From contig CAJQUW010012670.1 of assembly GCA_907163375.1 (NCBI GenBank), positions 106,001-170,000 on the forward strand: 64,000 nucleotides of DNA. Reading direction: 5' to 3'. The position numbers were made by a program, and so were the translations under genes. This document shows, in pieces, positions 1 to 9,889 of the stretch; positions within the stretch are counted from its first letter, which is position 1, and every line of letters starts with the position of its first letter. The DNA comes from Prostheceraeus crozeri (taxonomy: Eukaryota > Platyhelminthes > Polycladida > Euryleptidae). The notes under the pieces are model-generated. The model was not told where the DNA came from and did not search any database. It was given only the letters and a program-made list of their open reading frames with translations.

Positions 1-480
1 GAACTGTTCTTTAGACAGTCAAAAAATCATTGCCGGCTACTGATACATGCAGTTCAAACCCTACTTTATCTTAAAGTTTCCAGAATCATATATTCTAGCC
101 TGTATGAATTTTAGAAGCATTGCGTATTATTCAACCACTTATAAAATTATTCCAGATCTTGAATAATTTCACTGCATGGGATAGTTTATGTAATACGTGG
201 AGCTTAGAAATGTAATGAGTAATGGATTTCAATGCAACCTAGGGCCTACTGCACGAACATCTGACAGTGGATCATGGATAATTGTTTGATAAGCTAACTG
301 CACGCGATAAATTTTGATCGACGTAGGCTTGGTCATGGGACACTCAATGAAATGAAAAATTGATGACAAGTTTTGCGAGCTCATTGTTCCAGACTCTTAT
401 ACGTCAGTTTTGACTTTAAACTGTAGTGGAGAGACTTCTCAATTGACGTTGCAAATGACTGGAATTGTCACAAGTGAAGA
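1..480. other. No gene seen
   Basis: AT-rich sequence with no convincing reading frame. The right part may be the decayed downstream continuation of the minus-strand LINE fragment that follows, but protein similarity fades quickly. Confidence 0.5.
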
Positions 481-484
481 AGTC

Positions 485-960
485 AGAACCTTTCTTTGGA
501 ACTGGAACCACGGAAGCTACTTTTCAACAAGAGTGAAACTCACCGGTGGATACACATCTACTTAACAGTTTGGATAAAAGTGGAGAAAGCTCAGGTGAGA
601 AATACTTAAAGACCGAAACCGGGATGCCATCTAGTCCACTAGACTTAAAGCTATCGAGACATGCGATGAGCTTTTTGACGCTTCGGACCTTTGACTGAAG
701 GAGGACTAACTGTCTCATCAATGCGTACAGGAATTGGAGGTGGAATTCTACCTCCATCGTCCAATGTTGAATTTTTCGCAAACTCTTTGCAAAAAAGCTT
801 GGCTTTGTCTGCTGAGGTTGTCGCCATAGAAGAACTGACTTCGGCATGACGAAGTGTCGGGATGGAGGATTTGTTCCTATTGGTGACACTTTTGTAAATC
901 CTTCAGAAGTCCTTAGAGCCAAGCTTTTGCTAGGAATGGATTTCAGGGCTGCCAGCACAA
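485..960 (-). pseudogene. LINE reverse-transcriptase fragment (Jockey/CR1-like)
   Basis: Minus-strand remnant of the region just upstream of and entering the reverse-transcriptase domain of a non-LTR retrotransposon. The marker is the stretch around SSGLDGIPVSVFKYFSPELS, which matches the usual 'SKATGPDGIP...SPELAPILSKLF' block of Jockey/CR1 ORF2 proteins. Before it lies a segment (ADKAKLF, FAKNSTLDD) that is read in another frame, so at least one frameshift is present. Both the endonuclease upstream and the catalytic YADD downstream are missing, so this is a dead fragment. It could belong to the same family as the LINE piece at 31000-32234, but the two pieces do not overlap, so that cannot be shown here. 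Confidence 0.7.
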
Positions 961-1735
961 AAAAGTAATAAAAACAAAAAAAAACGGTCGCATACTTCTA
1001 TATCTGAAGCTTATATTAACGCTGATTTTACCTTTGGAAGTAAGAAATACTTTACTGCCTGACAGAAAAAGCTTAACACTTATCTTTACTAATCAGTGGC
1101 AGCTGCTAAATTTCTAAGTCGATCTTACTCTCAAAAAAATTTCTAAGTGCCCTCTCTAGCACAGCCACATGAAGATATCATTCATCCTTCTGCACAGAAT
1201 CAACGATTGAATAAGTTTAAACATCGTATAATTGCACATTTTTCTGTCTTTTTGAAATATGTCGTAACTGTATGATGAAACACTAAGATGAATTCGTGAA
1301 ATGTATACATGTATGTCTATTGGGATGATTTTTTTTGGACGCATCATGTTTAATGTAAAGACTTCAATGTATCGCACGTAGCTGTCAGACATTAGTGGAT
1401 GCGTTGATGTGAAGAAGGAAAAGTTGTTAGAATGGAAGACCAAAGAAAACAAGTAGTCACAGATTGAAAGTTGATCATTGCAGTGAAGAGAAATCGGTTT
1501 CAGAGCTGGAAATCTGCTGCTAGTATCAAGTAGCGATAGAACTTCATACAGACACTTGACGGAAGCAAGATTGAAATTTTTTAGACTTTCTGTCCGCGTG
1601 CCCCTCAGTAACTTTCCCTTTCTACTAGCAACTTTCCCTGAAGGCCTCCCGTTATGAATGAATATTCTACAGGTCTCGATCATAAAAAATTGAATAGAAT
1701 GGTGCGAGTGGGATTCTAACTGGAACGCTGATAAA
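961..1735. other. No recognisable gene
   Basis: A minus-strand open frame of 205 codons (1156-1773) fills this stretch. It resembles nothing known to me, has no domain motif, is rich in S, F, I and H as chance frames in AT-rich DNA are, and overlaps the Tc1 remnant on the other strand. I treat it as non-coding. Confidence 0.5.
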
Positions 1736-2436
1736 TTGCATCGTGTGATGGGGACGAGTGAATCACGGTTCACCCTCGATTTCCACGATGGAGGAGTTCG
1801 TGCTCACAGAATACGTGGTATGTTGGGATATGAAGTCTGTTTTATTTCAGCGCATGATCGGATCGGTGATAGCAACGTCATGATTCGGGCCGATATTTGC
1901 ACGGCAGACAAACGGCTGGTGTTGTCATCAAAGCAAGTTGGATGGCAAGCGTTATCTCCTCGAGGCTGTAACTCACTTTGTTATTTCAATAGCGAGGGAG
2001 CGCAATCTCATCATCCAGGTTGACAATGCGCGTCCGCACGGAGCAGGCCAGGTGGCAACAGCACAGGAATTGAGTACCTCCCATGGCCTTAACGCTCTCC
2101 TGATCTTTCACCGATCAAGCACGTGTGGGATGAGCCAAGTAAAAGGATGAAATACTCGTATCCACATTCTCTTACCACTATCGAAGCATTTCTGAAAGAT
2201 TGGCAGAACTAAAATGAGAAAGCGTTGAGCAAGAAAGATTAGATGGACTCTATCAACAATAGAATTTGAGTAACCTCTATATTTCTAGCTTGCATTAACG
2301 GCAAGGGCGATCATAAGCGTTGCTAGACATGTATGAAATAAATTTTATCGTTTGAAGTGACAGTTTTGATATTTCTTGATTAATTGAAATAATTGTTCTT
2401 TTAAAACGAAGTGGTACGATTTTTTGTCACTCAGTA
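1736..2436 (+). mobile_element. Tc1-like DNA transposon remnant
   Basis: Decayed 3' two-thirds of a Tc1-like transposon. The plus strand carries the block ESRFTLDFHDGGVR (usual Tc1 'DESRFTLDFHDGRVRVWRR'), then AHDRIGDSNVMI (usual 'VMVWAGIS') and VDNARPHGAGQ, the conserved 'QDNARPH' block holding the second catalytic Asp. These lie in two overlapping frames, so there is a frameshift near 1940-2020; the third acidic residue region (around 2110-2150, KHVWDE) is in yet another frame. The element ends at 2436 with TTTTTGTCACTCAG followed by TA, typical of a Tc1 inverted terminus and its TA target. No matching left terminus is visible, so it is 5'-truncated. Confidence 0.75.
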
Positions 2437-2839
2437 TGCATATACCTTCCCACACAAAAACAGAGCAGAATGATTATGTACTCGTACATTGCCGGGTACT
2501 TGTAAGGCCTATGAAGATTAATCTTACCGTCACAAGGAAAAATACATAACCCCACGGTTGTGAAAGTGACTCTTACGATAAAAGTATAATATTATATTGA
2601 ATAATTAAGTATAATATACATGTAGCACGCCTGTGCTGTAGTAGAACATATGTCACTTACTATACGTAGGTAAGCATATAATTATCAATCTATACAATAT
2701 ATTATCAAGTCATGTATCAAGTCAACACAACAAATTTGGAAGCTTTTATATCCACCAAAAGCAATTAGTAAAACAAATTTATGCATCCAACAAAAGTAGA
2801 GAATTCGTCTACAGAAAAATCTAGGTTCGTTCTACTTAG
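2437..2839. other. No gene seen
   Basis: AT-rich spacer with no supported feature. Confidence 0.4.
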
Positions 2840-3515
2840 TTGAAGAGAAATAGTCATTGATTTTTCGCCGCATGTGTTGCTGGATGTCAATTATTTCCAA
2901 TAGATCCAGTACTGTCTTTGAGTCACTGTATTCTCTCATTCCATTTGGTGCCGAGCCTTGTGTGACTTTTTCTCTTGAATCAGTTTTCTCCAATACTGGA
3001 TCATCAAGATCTAGTAAGCAATGATCAATTTTTTCAGCTGGAAATATCCTTCGCTTCAGTTACTTCTTTATCTTTAGTCGCTGTAGGTTTGCCCGCTTTA
3101 GGGTATTTTTGTGTCCTTTTCAATGTGGTAGAACATGGCACTTCGCAGTTGTGAGCATCACGTTCTGCGATTTCAGTTTCCTTCTGTGAAGCTGCTACAG
3201 CATCCATTCGTTTCTGCTGTTGCATTCTCCGAATGGTTTCATTGCGTTTATTTAGTGTGCGCATTTTTTCGCGGCGTTCTTTCACCTTTCTATGCGCATC
3301 AACGGCCATTTCACACAGCTAATCTGTAGAATATTCATGTGGACGCAGCCACCAACATCTTTCAGGTGGCTGGCAATGCGTTTTCTATCGCTCAATGTCT
3401 GTTTCGACATCTGGTTGTTAACACAAGTCAAAACACGATTGTTTATAGAGAAATTTCTCTCGATGTCTGCCGAATCTGGTTGGATACACAGCCTTACCAT
3501 GAAAATGACTGACAA
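2840..3515 (-). pseudogene. hAT-like transposase C-terminus, decayed
   Basis: On the minus strand the segment beginning near 3515 reads DSADIERNFSINNRVLT followed by VGGCVH. This resembles the 'ADVERGFSINK...' dimerisation segment near the end of hAT-related transposases and their domesticated relatives. A basic, Lys/Arg/Glu-rich predicted coiled coil follows (AHRKVKERREKMRTLNKRNE) and an acidic tail down to about 2840. The three parts lie in different frames, so the gene is broken. Only the C-terminal part is present; no DDE catalytic core is seen. The family call rests on one motif and is tentative; a host-domesticated hAT-like gene is the alternative. Confidence 0.45.
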
Positions 3516-3859
3516 CTGGATATCGTATTACATGATCTGAATCAGAAACACATCTCGAAAGAGGTGATCAATTCTACGTGAATTTGAAAGAATTGTTTTG
3601 GACTTGAGATTCATGAGCTTAGTACAGGCTTGCCACTTGGTCTGTATTTACAGACTGGTCTGTAAAGTCTGTATTTGGTCTGTATTTCCTTATGAAATCT
3701 GTAATAGTCTGCATTTATATTTTGCATTTGGAAAATATAACTGTGGCGTAAATCATTGACTTCCAATGTCCGAGACTTCTCTCTCTTTCTTTCTTGATCT
3801 CTTTTTCTTGAACATCTGATATTGTTCGCAGATGTCATCTCATTCATACCAGTGAATAT
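3516..3859. other. Spacer with short TCTGTATTT repeats
   Basis: No gene. Near 3635-3700 the word TCTGTATTT/TCTGTAAA recurs several times in tandem. The word AGGCTTGCCACTT here also occurs, reverse-complemented, at about 30050 in the other hAT-like remnant. Confidence 0.4.
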
Positions 3860-4493
3860 AGTGACAAGTTCTTGAGATCTTTTCAGCGATTGTGCGATGC
3901 ATTGAACATGAACAGAATTATCATTGATTCGAGTTCAAATGAAGGATACAGTATCATTAGAGAAATTGTTTGCCGAGGGTAAACTAAATGACAGTCCGCA
4001 CATTTCCCATGTCGTTGAGGTACTTTTGTCGCTCCCTCATAACATGGTTGTAGAATCTGGATTCTCCAAAATGAAGACCGTTGAATCGATTTATCAGTCC
4101 AGAATGGATGCGGCAACATACGATGCTCGACGCATTATCTGCTCGCATTTTGACAGGAAACAATTCGAAGCATTTCAAGCCTCTCAAAACCTCATGAAAA
4201 TGATATCCCAGGCTTCCGCTCAATACAAACTGCTTCAGAAAAAGAAGTCAACCACAGAACTTCCACAACCGCTGTCACCGTCCAAAGAACGCGTAACTGG
4301 CGTTTACAAGCGCAGGACAAAGAACTGCGCAATATAGAACTGGGCAATATAAACGAGGAGTTGGCTGCAGCTGAGCAAGCGGTTGAAGAGATTCGTGCTA
4401 AAAAGCTGCGCCTACAATCAGAGCGAGAGTCCAAAATGTCACATCTCGATTCAGATAGTCAAAAAGTAATCGATTCTATGTTTTCTAAGTGAA
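3860..4493 (+). pseudogene. Second hAT-like transposase C-terminus, decayed
   Basis: Plus-strand reading frame with VLLSLPHNMVVESGFSKMK, again the 'LSLPHGNADVERGFS' dimerisation-type motif of hAT-related proteins, followed by a block (YDARRIICSHF) and a long charged coiled-coil tail. The tail continues in another frame (ELAAAEQAVEEIRAKK, to the stop near 4493), which implies a frameshift around 4285. It is clearly different in sequence from the minus-strand copy at 2840-3515, so it is not a simple inverted duplicate. No catalytic core is present. Confidence 0.45.
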
Positions 4494-4651
4494 CGATAAG
4501 TCCAATGTTAAGTCATGATATCATACGAAAAACTCGTTTTTATCTCTCAATATACTTGTATTTGTTGCAATATCAAAGCTTCCTATTTTCTCAGTCAGCA
4601 TTGCATGTACATTTCGTTGTTGTTTATGAACAATGAAATCAGAGTGTGTAC

Positions 4652-4657
4652 TCTGGC
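4652..4657. repeat. Left 6-bp target-site duplication of the Polinton (TCTGGC)
   Basis: TCTGGC directly precedes the inverted end beginning AGTAGTAAGTAAAA, and the same six bases follow the other end at 29893-29898. A 6-bp duplication is characteristic of Polinton integration. Confidence 0.95.
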
Positions 4658-5515
4658 AGTAGTAAGTAAAACTCCACTTCTGGATAGCGCAAGATGGCCG
4701 CCGTCGCTGACGTCCCCCCCCTCTGGAACGGCAGAGTGTCGTGGTCGGCCGCCGTGGTGCTTTGAGTCTGACGTCCCCCCCCTCTGGAACGACAGAGTGT
4801 CGTGGTGTGCCGTCCAAGTGCGTCCGCCAGGTTCGCTGACGTCCCCCACCTCTGGTCGACCGTCGTATAGCGCGCAGTGATGTGCTGTCGAGGTTGGCGT
4901 GGTGTGCCGGCCAGGTTGGGAGGGGAGACTGTCGTAGCTCACCTGAAAAAATCCTAAGTGTCAGAGTGGCTTTGTATGGGTAAAATTTTGAAAATTTTCC
5001 AAAGTGTGGAATTTCGACCTGGGACCTTCACCAAAACATTTTTCATCAAATTTCACGGACCTCCCCCCCCGACATCAATCTTCTAACTTTGGTTCTAGTG
5101 AACGGATTTTGTCTTACAGCTACTCGTTTGAAAGAGGAGAAAAAACTGCTCGACGCCATTTTTGCCGCGAGTCAATCGGACCAGCCGTTCAAAAGTTAGA
5201 GCTGTTACAAGATTTTAGGTCGGAGCTCACCTGAAAAAATCCTAAGTGTCAGAGTGGCTTTGTATGGGTAAAATTTTGAAAATTTTCCAAAGTGTGGAAT
5301 TTCGACCTGGGACCTTCACCAAAACATTTTTCATCAAATTTCACGGACCTCCCCCCCCTCGGGAGAGCTCGCTTCGATCTTGGCTTCCAGTGGACGGATT
5401 TTGTCGTGCAATAGCTCGTTTGAAAGCTAAGAGTGAGACAAATTCACTGAAAGAAACGGCTTGTTCATATCTGTCTTCGTTTAGATGTGAGACGCCATTC
5501 AAGATTTGGGAGATT
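4658..5515. repeat. Left inverted end of the Polinton
   Basis: Reverse complement of the right end. The outer ~280 bp is GC-rich and contains short direct repeats built on GACGTCCCCCC...CTCTGG (near 4710, 4770 and 4840). From 4936 inward come two ~288-bp units (4936-5223 and 5224-5515) that begin with the same ~130 bp (AGCTCACCTGAAAAAATCC...) and then differ: the outer is 'type A' and the inner 'type B'. The B half also matches the right end, so the inverted end is at least ~850 bp long here. Confidence 0.9.
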
Positions 5516-5662
5516 GGTGAAAAAACGACAGAGTTAGAATTTCCCAAGAAACAGCTCCAGCGGGCGAACGAAGGCTCGGATTGGTAAACGGAGGCCAGAT
5601 TTGGAATCAACTTGATGTTATTGTCCAATGAGGATCATCATCCAATGAGAATCAAGCATTTC

Positions 5663-5672
5663 TATATAAATA
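5663..5672 (+). promoter_or_regulatory. TATA box of the first left-arm Polinton gene
   Basis: TATATAAATA lies about 90 bp upstream of the start codon at 5763, just inside the inverted end, as expected for an outward-in promoter. Confidence 0.7.
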
Positions 5673-5762
5673 GCGAGCCTTCCACAGTGAGAATCATTCC
5701 ATCGTTGAATCGCACGAGTGACGGACGCACATTTTCTCTCTCTATTCTATTATCCAACTAAA

Positions 5763-6474
5763 ATGGTAAGTCGCTACTTTCCTCCCTCTCCTCCCTTGAA
5801 CGTAAACTTAATACAATCTTTTTCATTTTCAGGCATCTACTCCATCTGCTGCACTAGTAGGACAAAATGGCGGTCAAATGTTACAAGGTTCGCTACGATC
5901 AGATCTACAACTGAGGCCAGTGGAAGAAACAACCAAGGTACATAATCCTACACCGCTACAGCGTAAATTTAAACAAGTCTTGCGTTATGACGATCATGGC
6001 GTAGTACTCCAAACGGGAATGCTCCCTTCCACGGATGTCAAGATAATGCAGAATCAGTATGGGGACTACATACTGATCCCCGTGAGTCCGTACATTCGCC
6101 ACCAACTTGATATTATTGAGGAGTACGTGACATTAAATATGGACATTCCTACTCCTCTTGCTCAAGAGTGGAAGGCGAGGGATGACAAGGATACTCCCTA
6201 TAGAAAGATTTGGGATGGTAATCAAATTTGCCTACCGGTATCACATTGGTGCACTTACTTTAAGAAGGAGGGAGATCATTCAACACCCATCACATGCGAC
6301 GAGCTCGGAGAAGGTACTTGGGATATCCTTTTCAAAGTGAATGGGCTATATTATGGTCATCACAAGGATAATAAAATAGCCTCTCTCTCCATGCATATGG
6401 AATCCATCCTATATATTCCAAAACCACCCAACGTGGACGACATACGTGGTGTGATCCAAAATGTCCCGGACTAA
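5763..6474 (+). CDS. Polinton left-arm gene of unknown function, split by mariner
   Basis: First gene inside the left end. The start codon at 5763-5765 is followed at once by a GTAAGT donor; a TTTTCAG acceptor lies at 5832, giving a 67-bp intron, after which the frame is open (ASTPS..., GTWDILFKVNGLYYG). The product is about 215 residues with mixed alpha/beta character, no membrane segment and no motif I can assign. A role in DNA binding or replication is possible from its position only. The mariner at 6445 inserted into the 3' part of this gene; the last residues before the stop come from the mariner end. The TATA box at 5663 should drive it. Confidence 0.7.
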
Positions 6475-8182
6475 CCTACTTGCAGATAACCTGTGATAAC
6501 GAATACTACTTCAGATGTAAATTTAGGTCTTTAAGGCATGAGAAATATGGTCGCCGAAATTTTTCCGGTCAGTTTTCTATTTTTTCAAAATTTTCAAACA
6601 TTTTTGTCTGAATTTCAAGATTTTCCTATAAATTCTAGCGATTTAGAATTAATATATTTAGATTAACTTGACAGTTAAGCTATCACTAATAACCTGACTA
6701 ATAATTAACGGAAAAACAAATGTTTTGTTCCAGAAAACAGTTTACTTTTCAATGTATGAGCCGTTAGCATTCGTCACTTTTTGCCAACGAAGTCTCAATT
6801 CACAAAAAGCTTTATGAAAAAATTCCGGTGTCAAAGAATCAAAAAACTCAGTAACTGCATCCCGCAGTTCAACTGGCGATTCAAAATGGTGTCCACGAAG
6901 ATGCTTTTTGAGGAATCTAAACAGATAGAAGTCACTTGGGGCCAAGTCAGGTGAATAAGGAGGATGGCTCAATAGTTGAAATCCGTTTCTCGTTAAGGCA
7001 TTGGTTGTCTCCTGCGAGGTGTGAATCGGAGCATTGTCATGAAGCAAGTAGAGGGGAATGTTTCGTGGCTTTCTTATTTTCTTCCTCGCTTCAGATAACA
7101 GATTGGAATAATATTCGCTATTGATTCTTACTCCTTTATCCGCAAAGTCAACCAGTTGGATTCCCGAAGCGTTCCAAAAGACCGTCAGCATCAACGACCG
7201 GCGATGTGATGTTCCGGATCGCATTTTCAAAGGGGCAGACTCGCCTGATTTTCGCCACTCTGCAGATTCTCGCTTACTTTGAGGCAGATACAAACTTAAA
7301 GGTGTTTCATCCTCTGTAAGGATGCAGTTCAGAAACTGATCTCCGTGCATTTCGAGGAGATCCAAATTTGACTGTGCCGCCAGAAGTCTGTTCTCCTTCA
7401 TTTCAGGTGACAGAAACTTCGGTACGAAACGTGATGCCAGTTTGCGATATCCAAGTCTTTCGATGATGTCATGACAGGAGTGATAACTGATTCGCAACTC
7501 TCTTGACAACTCACGGATGGTTATCCTTCTGTGTGCTGTAATCACTTCATCGCACTGACTCGATTTCTCTTCCGGAATCTCCTGCGGCCGACCAACAGTT
7601 GAAAAATCTTGCTCCACAGATTGTCTTCCGCGTTTAAATTCGCTTATCCAGAAATAAGCAGTAGTTCTCGATGGAGCTTTGCTTCCATATGCCAGGCTTA
7701 ATTCCTTTAGAATGTCACCATTAGCGAAGCCGCGGATCAGGAGGTATCGTATCACACTGCGATATTCGACTGAAGACACGCTTGTCACATCCATCATGAA
7801 AACTGATAGAACAAAGAACCATCGTTGACACGGATTTCTTAATGAATGCGTGCTGAATGAACTTCACTGATTGATATCGTAACACATGAAGCAATTAACA
7901 AAAGACGTGCAATATTCATGGCAAAGATATCCGTCAAATAAGGTACAAATCAAAATCAATCTAACTATAACAATAAGACAAATCGGATCTCGATCAATTC
8001 AGAAAATACAGAAATTCATGTTAAAATGTAAAAAAAATTTTTAAAAATAGAAAACTGACCGGAAAAATTTCGGCGACCATATTTCTCATGCCTTAAAGAC
8101 CTAAATTTACATCTGAAGTAGTATTCGTTATCACAGGTTATCTGCAAGTAGGTTAGTCCGGGAGATTTTGGATCACACCACG
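6445..8182. mobile_element. Mariner-type DNA transposon inside the Polinton
   Basis: A 1,738-bp element starting CGTGGTGTGATCC and flanked on both sides by TA (6443-6444 and 8183-8184), the standard mariner/Tc1 target duplication. Its inverted ends run about 140 bp each (6445-~6584 and ~8043-8182) and differ by only about one base by eye, so the insertion is recent. Ends this long are unusual, since most mariners have ~30-bp inverted repeats. It carries one intact transposase gene on the minus strand. Confidence 0.95.
6742..7797 (-). CDS. Mariner transposase, intact (DD34D)
   Basis: 351-residue transposase that cuts and pastes the surrounding element by a DDE/D mechanism. The N-terminal ~110 residues hold two helix-turn-helix DNA-binding regions (FANGDILKELS; ITIRELSRELRISYH) with a linker carrying GRP. 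The linker motif FVPKFL corresponds to mariner 'WVPHEL'. The catalytic region shows TEDETP (first Asp), LLHDNAPIHT (second Asp) and PPYSPDLAPSDFYLF. Counting from the second Asp to the Asp of 'SDFYLF' gives 34 intervening residues, the mariner DD34D spacing. Length matches the family (about 345-350). The frame is uninterrupted from the ATG at 7797, so the protein may be functional. It lies on the strand opposite to the Polinton gene it disrupts. Confidence 0.93.
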   Translation of the reverse strand: MMDVTSVSSVEYRSVIRYLLIRGFANGDILKELSLAYGSKAPSRTTAYFWISEFKRGRQSVEQDFSTVGRPQEIPEEKSSQCDEVITAHRRITIRELSRELRISYHSCHDIIERLGYRKLASRFVPKFLSPEMKENRLLAAQSNLDLLEMHGDQFLNCILTEDETPLSLYLPQSKRESAEWRKSGESAPLKMRSGTSHRRSLMLTVFWNASGIQLVDFADKGVRINSEYYSNLLSEARKKIRKPRNIPLYLLHDNAPIHTSQETTNALTRNGFQLLSHPPYSPDLAPSDFYLFRFLKKHLRGHHFESPVELRDAVTEFFDSLTPEFFHKAFCELRLRWQKVTNANGSYIEK

Positions 8183-8308
8183 TAATTGATCAAATCCTTA
8201 ACAGCAGTGGTACGAAGCGCAAGTCGGAGAAGAATGCTGCATCAAAACGCAAATCAAAGAAGGAGAATTACTAGTCCTTTCCTAACTCTACCCTATGACA
8301 ATTCGCTT

Positions 8309-8434
8309 ATGTGCTTTGAGTGTCGTAGACGTGGTCTTATTAGATACATTTTACTTCTTCGTTGCCATCATATCACTTGTGTATTTTGTCGTGAAAAGCA
8401 TCGATGTAATTCTTCATTTTGTAATATGTTATAG
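8309..8434 (+). CDS. Small RING-like zinc-binding protein of the Polinton
   Basis: A 41-codon frame reading MCFECRRRGL...RCHHITCVFC...C...C. The spacing C-x2-C ... C-x-H-x2-C-x2-C ... C ... C is that of a minimal RING/treble-clef finger. It sits just downstream of the mariner insertion and may be a complete tiny gene or the end of a larger one. RING proteins in viruses often steer host ubiquitination; that role is inference only. Its cysteine layout resembles the larger finger protein at 9515-9838. Confidence 0.45.
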   Translation: MCFECRRRGLIRYILLLRCHHITCVFCREKHRCNSSFCNML

Positions 8435-8486
8435 AACGTTTCCTTAGATGTGTAAATTTCCGTTTTAGGCTTCTATCATCATTTTT

Positions 8487-8846
8487 ATGGATTGTGAGGG
8501 TGAACCTGTACAGGAGATCACTGCTATTGCTATGAACAATTGGACATATCAGATTGTCAGTGTCTATCATCAACATGCCAACTGCAATCCCAATGTTGAT
8601 CAATGGGCGAGAAAACACATTCATGGACTTAATCTGAAATATTTGCAAGACTATGGCTTTTCTTGTGAGACTGCTCTTCTAATTGACTTTAAACGATGGT
8701 TAGCTGCTTTCAATGTTATACGCATCTTTTGTAATAATCCTGGTAAGGAGAGGAAAGTATTTACCAATCTAATCATTGATGATATTTTGCTCCCACCTTG
8801 GGATAGTAGAGTGAATCAACATTATCATGGTCACGAAACGTTTTAA
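8487..8846 (+). CDS. Putative DEDD-type exonuclease-like Polinton protein
   Basis: 119-residue protein starting MDCEGEPVQEITAIAM. The opening D-x-E in a hydrophobic/acidic setting with a following Gly is like motif I of DEDD (DnaQ/RNase T-type) exonucleases. The later block DFKRWLAAF...CNNPGKE is compatible with the middle of such a fold, but the remaining acidic residues cannot be placed with confidence. An upstream acceptor-like site, TTTTAG|GCTTCT, at about 8470 could extend the N-terminus. It lies in the plus-strand cluster leading to the ATPase. It could equally be an unrelated protein of unknown function. Confidence 0.4.
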   Translation: MDCEGEPVQEITAIAMNNWTYQIVSVYHQHANCNPNVDQWARKHIHGLNLKYLQDYGFSCETALLIDFKRWLAAFNVIRIFCNNPGKERKVFTNLIIDDILLPPWDSRVNQHYHGHETF

Positions 8847-9102
8847 GGATTTGTGTGTTCCTATTTTGTCTGTTCGTTGTAGTAGCTACGTTCATAACCA
8901 ATGCTTCTTTCCTCCTTACCTCAGCACTGCCAAAGTCCTGTATGGTTATCATTGCTCGCTGTATGATAGTTACCAGCTGTATCTATTTTATCTCTTTCAA
9001 ACCATTGATTTATAATGCATGCTTGTTACTATTATTCAATAAATGTTACTATGAGAAGAGTTGTTGTTTTCATGCAATGGATGGGTTAGATAAAGGGCGA
9101 TC
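8847..9102 (+). other. Untranslated or weakly coding stretch with poly(A) signal
   Basis: T-rich sequence encoding only a chance-like hydrophobic frame without an ATG in good position. AATAAA at about 9039 could serve as the polyadenylation signal of the gene ending at 8846. Confidence 0.35.
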
Positions 9103-9408
9103 ATGTCTTTCTCAAACGACTGCGGAACATTACATTTTCATAGGCAAAGTTTAAAAGGAGCTGTTCAAGATTATGTGATAAATTTTCATAAAGATGAGAC
9201 CGACATCGAAGCAGTGGTCGATGATGCTAGCACTCTATTTCTAGAGTTAATGAATACATTCTCTGATAGCATTGTCTTGGCGCAATTAGTTGAGAAAATT
9301 AAGTTTAGTCATTTTGGAAAGGAAGAGGTGGAAAGTCGCTCTTTCCATTTTGCTTCTTATTCAATGGAAGTGGTAGATCACCCCGAAGAATTTTTTGAAG
9401 ACATATGA
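9103..9408 (+). CDS. Small Polinton protein of unknown function
   Basis: 101-residue acidic protein (MSFSNDCGTLHFH...; C-terminus EEFFEDI). Predicted mostly helical with no Cys cluster, signal peptide or membrane segment. I do not recognise it. It is in the plus-strand accessory cluster between the exonuclease-like gene and the zinc-finger gene. Confidence 0.5.
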   Translation: MSFSNDCGTLHFHRQSLKGAVQDYVINFHKDETDIEAVVDDASTLFLELMNTFSDSIVLAQLVEKIKFSHFGKEEVESRSFHFASYSMEVVDHPEEFFEDI

Positions 9409-9514
9409 TAAAAATTTCTGAACGTCTTAATGCATTTTACCATCATGGTAGCAGTCTAGTGATTGAAGCGATTTCAGATATTCACATTCAACTTTCCATA
9501 AAGAAAAATTGAAA

Positions 9515-9838
9515 ATGCAGTGGTACTTGATTGTAGCACAACTGGTTTTCGAGCTATGTCTGCTCACTCTCGAAGTATATTCCTTCTGTACATGCGTCTA
9601 TTATTTAGAAAAGGCTAGCAAATTCATATCTTCAAAAAGACTTGCTATAGACATCAGTAACGGTGAAACTATGTGTTGTGATGTATGTAAGCGAAAGGAT
9701 GGAAATGAAAAGCGCATCTTCAAGAGATGTAAGCACGCTTTTTGTCAACGCTGTTTCATACGTAATTGCATTCAACTTTGCAAATGTAACCACTGTGATA
9801 TTGCTCATTTCGAGTGTCACTTATGCCGCAATAGTTAG
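9515..9838 (+). CDS. RING-like finger protein with N-terminal hydrophobic segment
   Basis: 107-residue protein. Residues 3-30 form a hydrophobic segment (YLIVAQLVFELCLL...) that could anchor it in a membrane. The C-terminal half is Cys/His-rich: CCDVCKRK ... FKRCKHAFCQRCF ... CKCNHC ... CHLC, i.e. C-x2-C, C-x-H-x2-C-x2-C and C-x2-C pairs, the RING-type cross-brace order. A membrane-anchored RING would suggest ubiquitin-ligase activity against host membrane proteins, as in some large DNA viruses; that is inference. The start is chosen at the first ATG. Confidence 0.6.
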   Translation: MQWYLIVAQLVFELCLLTLEVYSFCTCVYYLEKASKFISSKRLAIDISNGETMCCDVCKRKDGNEKRIFKRCKHAFCQRCFIRNCIQLCKCNHCDIAHFECHLCRNS

Positions 9839-9889
9839 TACCTATGCAAATGTGGTAAAGATAGGTTTTAGCAAAGACTAACACGGAAA

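Noticed and set aside
1156-1773. 205-codon minus-strand frame
   Set aside because: No domain, chance-like composition, and overlap with a recognisable Tc1 remnant on the other strand.
4521-4942. Plus- and minus-strand frames of 98-121 codons across the left Polinton boundary
   Set aside because: They cross the insertion junction into GC-rich repeat and cannot be real genes.
5004-5628. Open frames inside the Polinton ends (also 28280-29593)
   Set aside because: They are repeat-unit translations present on both strands and in all units; no coding signature.
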